Positions 17,109-26,202 of a DNA stretch of 64,000 nucleotides are shown here, piece after piece (the first letter of the stretch is position 1; each line of letters begins with the position of its first letter). The notes below the pieces were generated by a model. It saw only the letters and a list, made by a program, of their open reading frames with translations. It made no database searches and was not told the origin of the DNA. The DNA is from Emticicia sp. CRIBPO (GTDB taxonomy: Bacteria; Bacteroidota; Bacteroidia; Cytophagales; Spirosomataceae). The position numbers and the translations under genes are program-made. The DNA lies in NCBI RefSeq assembly GCF_009905725.1, contig NZ_JAAAKV010000001.1, forward strand, positions 248,001 through 312,000, given 5' to 3'.

Positions 17109-17156
17109 AGGTTCGTGCCTCGAGGCACGAACGTACTTTTATCGAGGCACGAACCT
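17109..17156. repeat. Three half-sites of an inverted repeat before dnaK
   Basis: TCGAGGCACGAAC occurs in plus orientation at 17142-17154 and in both orientations overlapping at 17111-17132, where two half-sites fuse to a 22-bp perfect palindrome. AGGTTCGTGCCTCGA at 17109-17123 also pairs perfectly with TCGAGGCACGAACCT at 17142-17156, so two mutually exclusive hairpins can form. Confidence 0.85.
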
Positions 17157-17195
17157 GACAGGTGTAGTAATATTACGCCTGTCTTTTATTTTAAA
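17157..17195 (+). terminator. Intrinsic terminator after the DUF937-like gene
   Basis: GACAGGTGTA / TACGCCTGTC (one G-U pair), 7-nt loop, then TTTTATTTT. It follows the three-copy repeat directly. Confidence 0.65.
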
Positions 17196-17281
17196 TCCAT
17201 TCATTTAGTCAGTATTTGATTTTATAATTCTCCGAAAACCGGCCCTTATTGCTTCAAAATACATTTTTCAAATTCAAACCA

Positions 17282-17332
17282 TGACAATCTGTCAGAATTT
17301 CTGTCCGATTTTTTGCTTGGCATATTCATTGA
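17282..17332 (+). promoter_or_regulatory. Candidate sigma-54-type promoter and inverted-repeat operator of dnaK
   Basis: TGACA-ATC-TGTCA (17282-17294) is a 5-bp inverted repeat; 22 nt later TTGGCATATTCATTGA (17317-17332) matches the sigma-54 form TTGGCA...TTGC with the last C replaced by A and the correct 10-nt interval between GG and G. The inferred start is about 35 nt before the dnaK ATG. No TAnnTTTG is seen here. Confidence 0.4.
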
Positions 17333-17380
17333 TGAAACAGAGACATAGAAACATTTTAATTTATAATACTGACATACAAA

Positions 17381-19279
17381 ATGGGAAAAATTATTGGAAT
17401 TGACTTAGGAACTACCAACTCGTGCGTAGCCGTAATGGAAGGTAATGAGCCTGTAGTTATTGCAAATAGTGAGGGAGCCAGAACAACCCCTTCAATTGTT
17501 GCTTTTTTGGACAATGGTGAGAAAAAAGTTGGTGCCCCTGCAAAAAGACAAGCTATTACAAACCCTAAAAACACGATTGCTTCGGTGAAGCGTTTCATGG
17601 GTAAAAAATATTCGGACGTTGGAAGCGAACTTAAAACCATCGCATACGACATTGAAAAAGGAGCAAACGATACTTCAAGAGTAAGAATCGGTGACCGTCA
17701 ATACACACCACAGGAAATCTCAGCCTTCATTCTTCAGAAAATGAAGTCTACTGCCGAAGATTATCTTGGACAAACCATCACAGAAGCCGTTATTACCGTT
17801 CCTGCTTACTTTAATGACGCAGAACGTCAGGCCACTAAAGAAGCCGGTATCATTGCCGGTCTTGATGTCAAAAGGATCATCAACGAACCAACCGCTGCTG
17901 CACTGGCTTACGGCCTTGACAAACAGGGACAAGACATGACTGTCGTGGTATTTGACCTTGGTGGTGGTACTTTCGACGTATCTATCCTTGACCTTGGTGA
18001 CGGCGTGTTCGAAGTAAAAGCTACCGATGGTGATACTCACCTGGGTGGTGACGACTTTGACCAGGTAATCATCGAATGGCTGGCTGAAGAATTCAAGAAA
18101 GACGAAGGTGTTGACCTGAGACATGATGCCATGGCTCTTCAACGTCTGAAAGAAGCTGCTGAAAGAGCGAAAATCGAACTTTCAAGCTCTACTCAGGCTG
18201 AAATCAACCTTCCTTATATCTTCCCTGTTGACGGTGTGCCTAAACACCTGGTAAGATCTCTTACCCGTTCGAAATTCGAACAACTGGCAGATTCACTTCT
18301 GAAAAGAATGATGGAGCCTTGTAAGAGAGCTATGAAAAATGCAGGTATCTCAAACAGCCAGATCACAGAAGTACTTTTAGTGGGCGGATCAACCCGTATT
18401 CCTAAAGTACAGGAAGAAGTGGAAGCGTTCTTTGGCAAAAAACCTTCGAAAGGTGTTAACCCTGACGAAGCCGTAGCCATCGGTGCTGCTATCCAGGGTG
18501 GTGTGTTAACAGGAGAAGTGAAAGACATCTTGCTTCTTGACGTTATCCCTCTTTCATTAGGTATCGAAACCCTTGGCGGTGTGTTTACCAAAATGATCGA
18601 AGCCAACACGACCATTCCGACCAACAAAGTTGAAACATTCTCGACAGCTGCTGATAACCAGCCTTCTGTAGAGCTTCATATCCTTCAGGGAGAAAGACCA
18701 ATGGCGGCTCAGAACCGTACACTGGGTAGATTCCACCTGGATGGTATTCCACCATCCCAGAGAGGTATTCCTCAGATCGAGGTATCATTTGATGTCGATG
18801 CCAACGGTATCCTGAATGTAACAGCCAAAGACAAAGGCACAGGTAAAGAACAAAAAATCAGGATCGAAGCATCAAGCGGGTTGTCGGATGCGGATATTCA
18901 GAGAATGCGTGACGAAGCCAAAGCTAACGAAGAAGCTGATAAACTTGAAAAAGAAAAAATCGAGAAAGTAAACGCGGCCGATTCAACCATCTTCAGTACT
19001 GAAAAGCAACTGAAAGAATACGGTGACAAACTTTCTGAAGCCAATAAATCAGCCATCGAGGCTGCGTTGACTGAGCTGAGAGCTGCTCATGGCACCAAAG
19101 ACATCGCTGCCATTGACGCTTCACTTGAGAAAATCAATGCGGCATGGCAGGCAGCCAGCCAGGACATTTACAATGCCCAGCAAGCGGCGGCTCCGGCTGG
19201 TGAAGCAGGTGGAGACACCCAAAACACCGGTAAAGCTGACGAAGGCGTTACAGATGTTAATTACGAAGAAGTTAAATAA
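17381..19279 (+). CDS. dnaK: Chaperone DnaK (Hsp70)
   Basis: A 632-aa Hsp70. ATPase domain motifs are [49 protein letters not shown] and [19 protein letters not shown], followed by [14 protein letters not shown]; the substrate-binding domain has [20 protein letters not shown], and the tail is the helical lid. It refolds proteins with DnaJ and GrpE, which are not in this window. The gene is monocistronic, with an unusual promoter region and a strong terminator. Codon use looks highly expressed. Confidence 0.98.
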   Translation: MGKIIGIDLGTTNSCVAVMEGNEPVVIANSEGARTTPSIVAFLDNGEKKVGAPAKRQAITNPKNTIASVKRFMGKKYSDVGSELKTIAYDIEKGANDTSRVRIGDRQYTPQEISAFILQKMKSTAEDYLGQTITEAVITVPAYFNDAERQATKEAGIIAGLDVKRIINEPTAAALAYGLDKQGQDMTVVVFDLGGGTFDVSILDLGDGVFEVKATDGDTHLGGDDFDQVIIEWLAEEFKKDEGVDLRHDAMALQRLKEAAERAKIELSSSTQAEINLPYIFPVDGVPKHLVRSLTRSKFEQLADSLLKRMMEPCKRAMKNAGISNSQITEVLLVGGSTRIPKVQEEVEAFFGKKPSKGVNPDEAVAIGAAIQGGVLTGEVKDILLLDVIPLSLGIETLGGVFTKMIEANTTIPTNKVETFSTAADNQPSVELHILQGERPMAAQNRTLGRFHLDGIPPSQRGIPQIEVSFDVDANGILNVTAKDKGTGKEQKIRIEASSGLSDADIQRMRDEAKANEEADKLEKEKIEKVNAADSTIFSTEKQLKEYGDKLSEANKSAIEAALTELRAAHGTKDIAAIDASLEKINAAWQAASQDIYNAQQAAAPAGEAGGDTQNTGKADEGVTDVNYEEVK

Positions 19280-19304
19280 TTGACAGAATAGAGATTATTT
19301 CAAT

Positions 19305-19336
19305 AAAAAAAGGAAGCCGTCTGGCTTCCTTTTTTT
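19305..19336. terminator. Bidirectional terminator between dnaK and the GH65 gene
   Basis: AAAAAAAGGAAGCC / GGCTTCCTTTTTTT with a 4-nt loop serves dnaK on the plus strand and the maltose phosphorylase gene on the minus strand. Confidence 0.9.
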
Positions 19337-19358
19337 ATTTATCGATCTTCTCAGGATA

Positions 19359-21680
19359 TTACTTTGATTGTCTTGCCACCTTTCCGGCCTCAACCACCAC
19401 GTCCTGGTCATAAAGCCTGATCACCACATCTTTATCCGACAGGTTTTCAACCAGAACCGCTTCTTTTTCTATATTGATCTGGATCAGCGATCCTCCGAAT
19501 CCTATCCTGAATGAAAACGATTCCCACTGCTCAGGTAAAACCGGGCTGAAATGTAACTTCCCTCCTTTTACCCGCATTCCTCCGAAACCTTTGATGACAG
19601 ACATCCAGGTGCCTGCCATAGACGTGATATGAAGACCGTCTTCCGTATCATTGTTATAATCGTCAATGTCCAGACGGGCAGTTCTGACATACATCTCGTA
19701 AGCCTTCTCATTCTTGCCCAGTTTATTGGCCAGGATCACGTGCACACACGGAGAAAGCGAAGATTCATGAACAGTCATCGGCTCATAAAAATCAAAATTC
19801 CTTCTCAGTGCCTCCAGGTCAAAATCATCTTCAAAAAAGTACATTCCCTGCAAAACATCCGCCTGCTTGATAAAACATGACCTCAGGATGCGGTCCCATG
19901 ACCATTTCTGGTTGATAGGACGATGTTCTGTGATCTGATCAACCGTGAGCAATTCTTTATCCAGGAAACCGTCCTGCTGCAGAAACACCTGACGCTCTTC
20001 GTCATAAGGAAAATACATATTATCAATGATATGCTGCCATTTTTCAGACTCTGAAGTTACATCAAAAGCCAGGCCTGAGGCTATCTCAGCAAACCTGTTC
20101 TCATCCTTTCTCACCAGGTCAATAGCTTCCAGGGTATATTTCAGCGTCCAGACTGCCAGGTAATTGGTATACCAGTTATTATTGACGTTATTTTCATACT
20201 CATTCGGGCCGGTTACCCCCAGCATCACATATTTCTGTTTATCAGTCGACCAGTTGACACGTTGCGACCAGAATCTTGAAATAGAAATCAGGACATCCAG
20301 TCCGTATTCACCCAGGTAAGACTGATCGCCGGTATAATTGATGTAGTCGTAAATGGCGTAGGCAATCGCCCCGTTACGGTGTATTTCCTCAAAGGTAATC
20401 TCCCATTCATTGTGACACTCCTCTCCATTCATGGTCACCATGGGATACAAGGCAGCTCCGCCGCTAAAGCCCAGTTTTTCAGCATTTTCAATGGCTTTCT
20501 GCAATTGATTATGACGATACACCAGCAGGTTTCTCGCTACCTTCTTATCAGCTGTCGACAAATAGAAAGGAATACAATATGCCTCGGTATCCCAATAAGT
20601 GACTCCACCGTATTTTTCTCCTGTAAAGCCTTTAGGGCCGATATTCAGACGGGCATCTTCACCTGTGTAAGTTTGTTCGAGATGGAAAATATTGAACCTG
20701 ATACCCTGCTGTGCAGCCACATCGCCTTTGATGATGATATCGTTCTGATTCCATTTCTCAGCCCAGGCCGATTTATGGGCATCCAGCAAAGCTTCAAAAC
20801 CAAGGTCAAAAATCTTATCAATATAAGCTTTCGAAGCCGTCAGCAATTCTTCTGTTTTATAGTTTTCAGAAGACAGATTCACAGCATATTTATAAATAAT
20901 GGTTTCTTCTCCCTCGAAAACATACAGTTTCACTTCCGAACCTACAAATTTCTCAGATTTAACGGGCAGGGATTTAAAATCAAAAGCCTTACCATCCTGG
21001 TAAATTTCGAACTTCATACCCGAGCAAACCTGGAAAACAGGCACCGTATCCCAGGCAGATTTCCGGGTCTCAAGCGTCAGGTAACCTTCTCCATGGGCTG
21101 TTTCCTTCTCTACTTCATTCCAGAATTTCTCGCCGTGATTGGAGTCCCTGTTGCTCACGTCACCGTCAAGAAACGGGTTAATGACAATTTCTCCGCTGAA
21201 ATTCAGCGGTGTAATGGCATACTTAATGGCTCCTGATTCGTCAAAAGCCATATTACAAAAACGGTAAGATTCGATTTTCAGCCTTTTGCCGCTTTTCAGT
21301 TCAATTTCAGAAGAACGCCAGAGCGTTCCGTCTTTCATGTTCAACACCCTTTTGAAACCAAGGATGTTACTTTCGGCCAAATCAACCGCTTCGCCGTCTA
21401 TTTCCACATGGATCCCGATCCAGTTACAGGCGTTAATGACTTTAGCAAAATAATTCGGATAACCGTTTTTCCACCAACCCACCCGGGTTTTGTCCGGAAA
21501 CCAGACCCCTGCTACATAGTTACCCTGCAACGAATGTCCTGAATACCTTTCTTCGAAATTTCCCCTCTGTCCCATCCGGCCGTTGCCGAGACTCATCAAA
21601 CTCTCTGTTATTTCGTTATATTCAGGATGAAAGCCCTCTTCGATGACACACCATTCGTCATGTGTGATATAATTTTTCAT
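19359..21680 (-). CDS. Glycoside hydrolase family 65 phosphorylase, probably maltose phosphorylase
   Basis: A 773-aa GH65 enzyme with the N-terminal beta-sandwich, (alpha/alpha)6 barrel and C-terminal sheet. Key blocks are GVTYWDTEAYCIPF, the general-acid glutamate in VTGPNEYENNVNNNWYTN, KQADVLQGMY and the phosphate-binding HESSLSPCVHVILA. Such enzymes split an alpha-glucobiose with phosphate into beta-glucose-1-phosphate and glucose. The adjacent pgmB and the maltose-type MFS carrier point to maltose rather than trehalose or kojibiose. It is the last gene of a minus-strand unit (22369 gene, pgmB, this gene), with a 35-nt gap after pgmB. The protein has no signal peptide and is cytoplasmic. 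Confidence 0.9.
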   Translation of the reverse strand: MKNYITHDEWCVIEEGFHPEYNEITESLMSLGNGRMGQRGNFEERYSGHSLQGNYVAGVWFPDKTRVGWWKNGYPNYFAKVINACNWIGIHVEIDGEAVDLAESNILGFKRVLNMKDGTLWRSSEIELKSGKRLKIESYRFCNMAFDESGAIKYAITPLNFSGEIVINPFLDGDVSNRDSNHGEKFWNEVEKETAHGEGYLTLETRKSAWDTVPVFQVCSGMKFEIYQDGKAFDFKSLPVKSEKFVGSEVKLYVFEGEETIIYKYAVNLSSENYKTEELLTASKAYIDKIFDLGFEALLDAHKSAWAEKWNQNDIIIKGDVAAQQGIRFNIFHLEQTYTGEDARLNIGPKGFTGEKYGGVTYWDTEAYCIPFYLSTADKKVARNLLVYRHNQLQKAIENAEKLGFSGGAALYPMVTMNGEECHNEWEITFEEIHRNGAIAYAIYDYINYTGDQSYLGEYGLDVLISISRFWSQRVNWSTDKQKYVMLGVTGPNEYENNVNNNWYTNYLAVWTLKYTLEAIDLVRKDENRFAEIASGLAFDVTSESEKWQHIIDNMYFPYDEERQVFLQQDGFLDKELLTVDQITEHRPINQKWSWDRILRSCFIKQADVLQGMYFFEDDFDLEALRRNFDFYEPMTVHESSLSPCVHVILANKLGKNEKAYEMYVRTARLDIDDYNNDTEDGLHITSMAGTWMSVIKGFGGMRVKGGKLHFSPVLPEQWESFSFRIGFGGSLIQINIEKEAVLVENLSDKDVVIRLYDQDVVVEAGKVARQSK

Positions 21681-21715
21681 AATTAAGCGAGTATAAACAT
21701 TATAATTTCAACGTA

Positions 21716-22366
21716 CTATTTAATTTTCCGGGCCAGTTTTTCAGGATCTACCCCTTTGAAATCAGGAATGACCATGCTGGCATTGTAAAGAACTTCTTTT
21801 TTGCCGATACCCACAGACTTCATCCCTGCAGCGATCGCCGCCTGAACTCCGGCAAAGGCATCTTCAAAAACGACACATTCCCCTGCCTCAAGCTGAAGCC
21901 CCTGTGCCCCCTTCAGGAACACTTCAGGGTCAGGTTTACTTTTGGACACCTTCGTACCGTCAATGATGACGTCGAAGTATTCAATAAGGCCTGTTTTGTC
22001 TAATATTTTCGGAGCGTTTTTGCTGGCAGAGCCCAAACCTATCTTGATGCCTGCCTCCCTGGAAAGCTCAAGGAAATCCAGTACATAGGGCAACACATCA
22101 TCCGGGGTCATGTCTTCGACCAGGTCGAGGTACCATTCATTTTTGCGGGTAGCCAGCCTGATTTTTTCTTCTTCCGTGATCTCAATCTGACCATGAAGCA
22201 GGACCTCATTCAGGGAATCCATCCGGCTGATGCCTTTCAGTCTTTCGTTAAATTCTTCATCAATATCAAATCCTAATTCGTTGGCGAGGCGTTTCCATGC
22301 CTTATAGTGAAATACAGCGGTGTCGACGATCACACCGTCAAGATCAAATAAAAATCCTTTAATCAT
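21716..22366 (-). CDS. pgmB: Beta-phosphoglucomutase
   Basis: A 216-aa haloacid-dehalogenase enzyme. The nucleophile and general acid are in FLFDLDGVIVDTAVFHYKAW, the cap shows ERLKGISRMDSL, typical of beta-phosphoglucomutase, and the later blocks are GLGSASKNAP, SKPDPEVFLKGAQGL and VVFEDAFAGVQAAIAAGM. It converts beta-glucose-1-phosphate to glucose-6-phosphate, the step directly after GH65 phosphorolysis. It starts 2 nt from the stop of the upstream GH13 gene and precedes the GH65 gene, so it is an operon member. Confidence 0.95.
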   Translation of the reverse strand: MIKGFLFDLDGVIVDTAVFHYKAWKRLANELGFDIDEEFNERLKGISRMDSLNEVLLHGQIEITEEEKIRLATRKNEWYLDLVEDMTPDDVLPYVLDFLELSREAGIKIGLGSASKNAPKILDKTGLIEYFDVIIDGTKVSKSKPDPEVFLKGAQGLQLEAGECVVFEDAFAGVQAAIAAGMKSVGIGKKEVLYNASMVIPDFKGVDPEKLARKIK

Positions 22367-22368
22367 AC

Positions 22369-24249
22369 TTATTTTATTTCGAACACTAAGGTTTCCTTTG
22401 GTTTTATTTTTAATGTGCTAAACTGGTCGTGTGTAGTATTATTGATGATATTGCGTGCCGTTGGTGTCTTACCAATGATCTCTTCAAATCTGGAAGTGCC
22501 GACTTCCTTCAGCTGATCCGAAGTATTTGAAATAACCATGACTTTCTGACTGGCAGAGACCCTGAAATAGGCATAGATACCATCGTCAAAAGGCGTAAAC
22601 TGGACGAATTTCCCGGTGGTCAGTGCTGAAGAATTCTTCCTGAAATCAGCCAGTAATTTAACAAATGCGAAAGCTTCATTTTCTTTGTCGGTCCGGCCCG
22701 ACTTCACAAATTTATTGGCAGCGTCACCCTCCCAGCCACCCGGAAAGTCCCTGCGGACCTCAGCATCGCTCGGATTCTTGAAATTTTTCATCATGATCTC
22801 AGTACCGTAATACAACTGGGGAATGCCCCTCAGGGTCATGAGCCAGATCAGCCCGGTCCTGAATTTGTTCTCATCTTCTCCGATCACCGATAAGAATCTG
22901 TCCAGGTCATGGTTATCAAGGAAATTCACAAGTTTTTCGGGATGCTGATAAAGATAATCCTGTGCAAGCACCTGGTAAAGTTTCTGAACGCCGTCATTCC
23001 AGCCCGGTTTTTCATTCAGAGCGGCATTGATGGCAAAATACAGCTGAAAATCAACCGTTCCGGGCAGATTGCATTTAAAAGGTACGTTGATGTTGTTCTT
23101 TGTAAAATAAGCCTGGTTAGCCACAGAATTCACCCAAGACTCTCCGAATATATGAATTTTAGGATATTCATCCAGCAGTGCCTGATTGCAGCGATTCATG
23201 AATTCCATATCGTTATAAAAATAAGTATCGATACGCCAGGCGTCTATACCAAAATATTCAACGGTCCAGAGGGCATGCTGAATAAGGTAGTTGGCTACAA
23301 ACGGATTGGCATGATTCAGATCAGGCAGAAAAGGCACAAACCACCCATCTCTGGCTACTTTGCGGTCATAAGCCGACGCATGCGGATCCAGCAAAGCCTG
23401 GTCTTTATAACTGGTGTTGGTATAATTATCCCAGCGGTTAAGCCAGCTGGCCATTGGCAGGTCATTGATAAACCAGTGATTAACCCCTACATGATTGTAA
23501 ACCGCATCCTGCACAATCTTGAGGCCCTTTTTGTGGGCTTCATCAATCAGTTTTTTATAAGCTTCATTTCCACCCAGGCGTTTATCTACGGCATAATGGT
23601 CCGTAAAACCGTAACCATGATAAGCACTCCTCATCTGCCCACCTTCATTGGTCAGCGGCTGGTTGTTTTCTATGACCGGATTAAGCCAGAGGGCTGTGGC
23701 CCCCAGCTCCGTGAAATAATCCAGGTGATTGATCACGCCCTGAAGGTCTCCCCCATGCCTTGACCATGGATTTCTCCTGTCCATCTGGGTATCGGCCATG
23801 TCACTGAATTTATCATTGGAAGGGTCACCGTTCGAAAAACGATCCGGTAAAAGCAGGTAAATAAAATCTCTGGCGTCCACTCCGGCAGGCTGAAAACCCG
23901 TTCTGGCTTTCAACTCATATGTTTTTTCAACATTTCCTGAAGCATTCTCAAAAACGAAAGTGATTTTTCCGGGTCTGGCAGTTTTTGAAATTTCAATGTC
24001 CAGGAAAAGGTAATTGGGATTTTCTGTCTCCTGTGTTTTTTTCAGTTTTACTCCCGGATATTTCCTGAGAGCCACTTTAGAAGCTGAAATGTCCCGTCCG
24101 TAGACAAGTAACTGCACCTCAGGGTTTTTCATCCCTACCCACCAGTTGGATGGGTCAATTCTTTTGATTTCGGGGATTTGGGCACCAGCGGTTAAACTAC
24201 AACAAAGCCACCAAAACACCACTGTTCCGGCTGATAGTTTACATTTCAT
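22369..24249 (-). CDS. GH13 cyclomaltodextrinase/neopullulanase-like enzyme, exported
   Basis: A 626-aa GH13 enzyme with a signal peptide ending near LTAGAQ, then the N-terminal immunoglobulin-like domain of cyclomaltodextrinases (EIKRIDPSNWWVGMKNPE). Four GH13 regions are seen: QDAVYNHVG near residue 247, AWRIDTYFY near 336 with the nucleophile Asp, the general-acid Glu in FGESWVNS near 370 and FLDNHDLDR near 448. A C-terminal beta domain with VMVISNTSDQLKEV follows. It should cleave alpha-1,4 links of cyclic or linear maltodextrins in the periplasm or outside. It is the first gene of the minus-strand unit and divergent from a second GH13 gene. Confidence 0.9.
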   Translation of the reverse strand: MKCKLSAGTVVFWWLCCSLTAGAQIPEIKRIDPSNWWVGMKNPEVQLLVYGRDISASKVALRKYPGVKLKKTQETENPNYLFLDIEISKTARPGKITFVFENASGNVEKTYELKARTGFQPAGVDARDFIYLLLPDRFSNGDPSNDKFSDMADTQMDRRNPWSRHGGDLQGVINHLDYFTELGATALWLNPVIENNQPLTNEGGQMRSAYHGYGFTDHYAVDKRLGGNEAYKKLIDEAHKKGLKIVQDAVYNHVGVNHWFINDLPMASWLNRWDNYTNTSYKDQALLDPHASAYDRKVARDGWFVPFLPDLNHANPFVANYLIQHALWTVEYFGIDAWRIDTYFYNDMEFMNRCNQALLDEYPKIHIFGESWVNSVANQAYFTKNNINVPFKCNLPGTVDFQLYFAINAALNEKPGWNDGVQKLYQVLAQDYLYQHPEKLVNFLDNHDLDRFLSVIGEDENKFRTGLIWLMTLRGIPQLYYGTEIMMKNFKNPSDAEVRRDFPGGWEGDAANKFVKSGRTDKENEAFAFVKLLADFRKNSSALTTGKFVQFTPFDDGIYAYFRVSASQKVMVISNTSDQLKEVGTSRFEEIIGKTPTARNIINNTTHDQFSTLKIKPKETLVFEIK

Positions 24250-24321
24250 TTTATATTGTTAAAGTATTACAGTTGTACAAAATAAAGCAATAAGAGTGTT
24301 TTATCATAAAAAAAACCTAAT

Positions 24322-24329
24322 TACCTTTG
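24322..24329 (+). promoter_or_regulatory. -7 element before the plus-strand GH13 gene
   Basis: TACCTTTG matches TAnnTTTG, 21 nt before the ATG of the GH13 gene at 24351. The 101-nt gap to the divergent GH13 gene is where a shared regulator would bind; no operator is obvious. Confidence 0.45.
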
Positions 24330-24350
24330 AAAACTTTACTTTAACTTAGA

Positions 24351-26156
24351 ATGAAATCAATTTTATCCATTATTATTGCCCTATTAGTATTTAAGAACAT
24401 GGCCCTCGCTCAAACGGACAAGAAAAAAAAAACAGACAAGATAGCGGTTTACCAGGTATTTACCCGCTTATTCGGCAATCAGAACACCACCAACACCTTC
24501 AATGGCACCAGAGAACAGAATGGGGTAGGCAAATTCAATGACATCAATAAAAATGCCCTGAACTCTATCAGGAAACTGGGCATTACGCACATATGGTATA
24601 CCGGGGTAATCGAACATGCTACCATGACCGATTTCTCAGCCTATGGCATTCTTAAAGATCATCCACAGGTGGTCAAAGGCATTGCGGGATCGCCGTATGC
24701 CATAAAAGATTATTATGATGTCAACCCTGACCTCGCCATAGACGTCAGCAAAAGAATGGAAGAGTTTGAGGCACTCCTTGAACGCTCTCATCAGGCGGGC
24801 CTTGAGGTCATCATTGATTTCGTGCCCAACCATGTGGCCAGACAGTATGCTTCCGATAAAAAACCGGCCGGTGTTAAGGATTTCGGTGAAACGGACGACA
24901 AAAATGTCGTTTTCTCAAACCAGAACAACTTCTATTATATACCCGGGCAGGCATTTGCAGTTCCGGAAGAAGTAAACCCTCCCGTAAAATTTGACAAAAA
25001 GTATGAGGAGTTTCCGGCCAAAGCCACCGGAAATGATGTTTTCAGTGCCAGACCGACGATCAACGACTGGTTTGAAACCGTTAAACTCAATTACGGCATA
25101 GATTACCTGAGCAACCGGAAAAAGAACTTTGATCCGGTACCCGACACCTGGAACAAGATGAAAGATATCCTTTCTTTCTGGGCTGAAAAAGGGGTAAACG
25201 GATTCCGCTGCGACATGGCCGAAATGGTACCGGTTGAATTCTGGGGATGGGTTATTCCGCAGGTAAAAAAGATCAATCCTGACATTATATTCATTGCCGA
25301 AATCTATAATCCTGATTTGTACGCCTCTTATATCCGCCAGGGACATTTTGATTATCTATATGACAAAGTCGGCCTTTATGATGCTTTGAGAAGGTTGATT
25401 GAGGGCCATGGCAATGCTGAAGACATTACCCGGGTCTGGCAAAAAGAATCGGGGGAATTTTCCAGCCACATGCTCAGATTCCTTGAAAACCACGATGAAC
25501 AGAGAATTGCTTCAAAATATTTCGGAAAAAGGCCGGAAAGTGCCTTTACGTCCATGATGCTTTCGGCGACACTTCATACCGGGCCTGTGATGGTTTATTC
25601 AGGTCAGGAACTGGGTGTCAACCCTGTCAAAGCCGAAGGATTTCAGGGAGAAGACGGCCGGACCACCATTTTCGACTACTGGGGCATCACAGAAATGCAA
25701 AGCTGGATCAATGAGGGGAAATTCTCAGAAAAAACCTTAAGCCCCCACCAAAAAGAAATCAGGGATTTTTACAAAAAGATACTCACTTTTGCTACTGAAA
25801 ATGAAGCCGTTAGCCATGGCCATTTCCACGACCTTCAATATCTGAATCATCATGGTAAATCGGAAAACTATGATCAGACGAGAATTTATTCTTACCTGAG
25901 ACATACAGATCACCAAACTTTGTTGTTTATTTATAACTTTGATTTGAATAATACCATTTCTACGCATGTGAAGCTCCCTGCCGGTGTTTTAAAGACACAG
26001 TTCGGTGAAGCAAAAAACATACAGTTGAAAAACGTATTTGACAAAAAAGATCAGAGAAAAGTGAACATCAGTGAAGTGACCGACCTTACCGGAAAAGACC
26101 TGGGTATTGAAGTTACTTTAAAACCCGATTCCTTTCTCATATTTGAGATAAAATAA
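24351..26156 (+). CDS. GH13 alpha-amylase family enzyme, exported
   Basis: A 601-aa GH13 enzyme with signal peptide ending VFKNMALAQ. GH13 regions are DFVPNHVARQ near residue 156, GFRCDMAEM near 285, FIAEIYNP near 314 and FLENHDEQR near 377, so the Asp/Glu/Asp triad is intact. An insertion after region I (SDKKPAGVKDFGETDDKNVV) and the later VYSGQELGVNP segment are typical of Bacteroidota amylases. The C-terminal beta domain is short. It would digest starch or maltodextrins before uptake. The MFS carrier gene follows after 46 nt. Confidence 0.88.
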   Translation: MKSILSIIIALLVFKNMALAQTDKKKKTDKIAVYQVFTRLFGNQNTTNTFNGTREQNGVGKFNDINKNALNSIRKLGITHIWYTGVIEHATMTDFSAYGILKDHPQVVKGIAGSPYAIKDYYDVNPDLAIDVSKRMEEFEALLERSHQAGLEVIIDFVPNHVARQYASDKKPAGVKDFGETDDKNVVFSNQNNFYYIPGQAFAVPEEVNPPVKFDKKYEEFPAKATGNDVFSARPTINDWFETVKLNYGIDYLSNRKKNFDPVPDTWNKMKDILSFWAEKGVNGFRCDMAEMVPVEFWGWVIPQVKKINPDIIFIAEIYNPDLYASYIRQGHFDYLYDKVGLYDALRRLIEGHGNAEDITRVWQKESGEFSSHMLRFLENHDEQRIASKYFGKRPESAFTSMMLSATLHTGPVMVYSGQELGVNPVKAEGFQGEDGRTTIFDYWGITEMQSWINEGKFSEKTLSPHQKEIRDFYKKILTFATENEAVSHGHFHDLQYLNHHGKSENYDQTRIYSYLRHTDHQTLLFIYNFDLNNTISTHVKLPAGVLKTQFGEAKNIQLKNVFDKKDQRKVNISEVTDLTGKDLGIEVTLKPDSFLIFEIK

Positions 26157-26202
26157 AGACTCGGTCTGCCGGTCTTTACAACAAAACTTTAACCTTAAAA
26201 AT

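Noticed and set aside
20379-21236. 285-codon plus-strand frame opposite the GH65 gene
   Set aside because: Antisense to a certain GH65 gene, with no family features.
22909-23763. 284-codon plus-strand frame opposite the GH13 gene
   Set aside because: Antisense shadow; the GH13 frame has all four catalytic regions.
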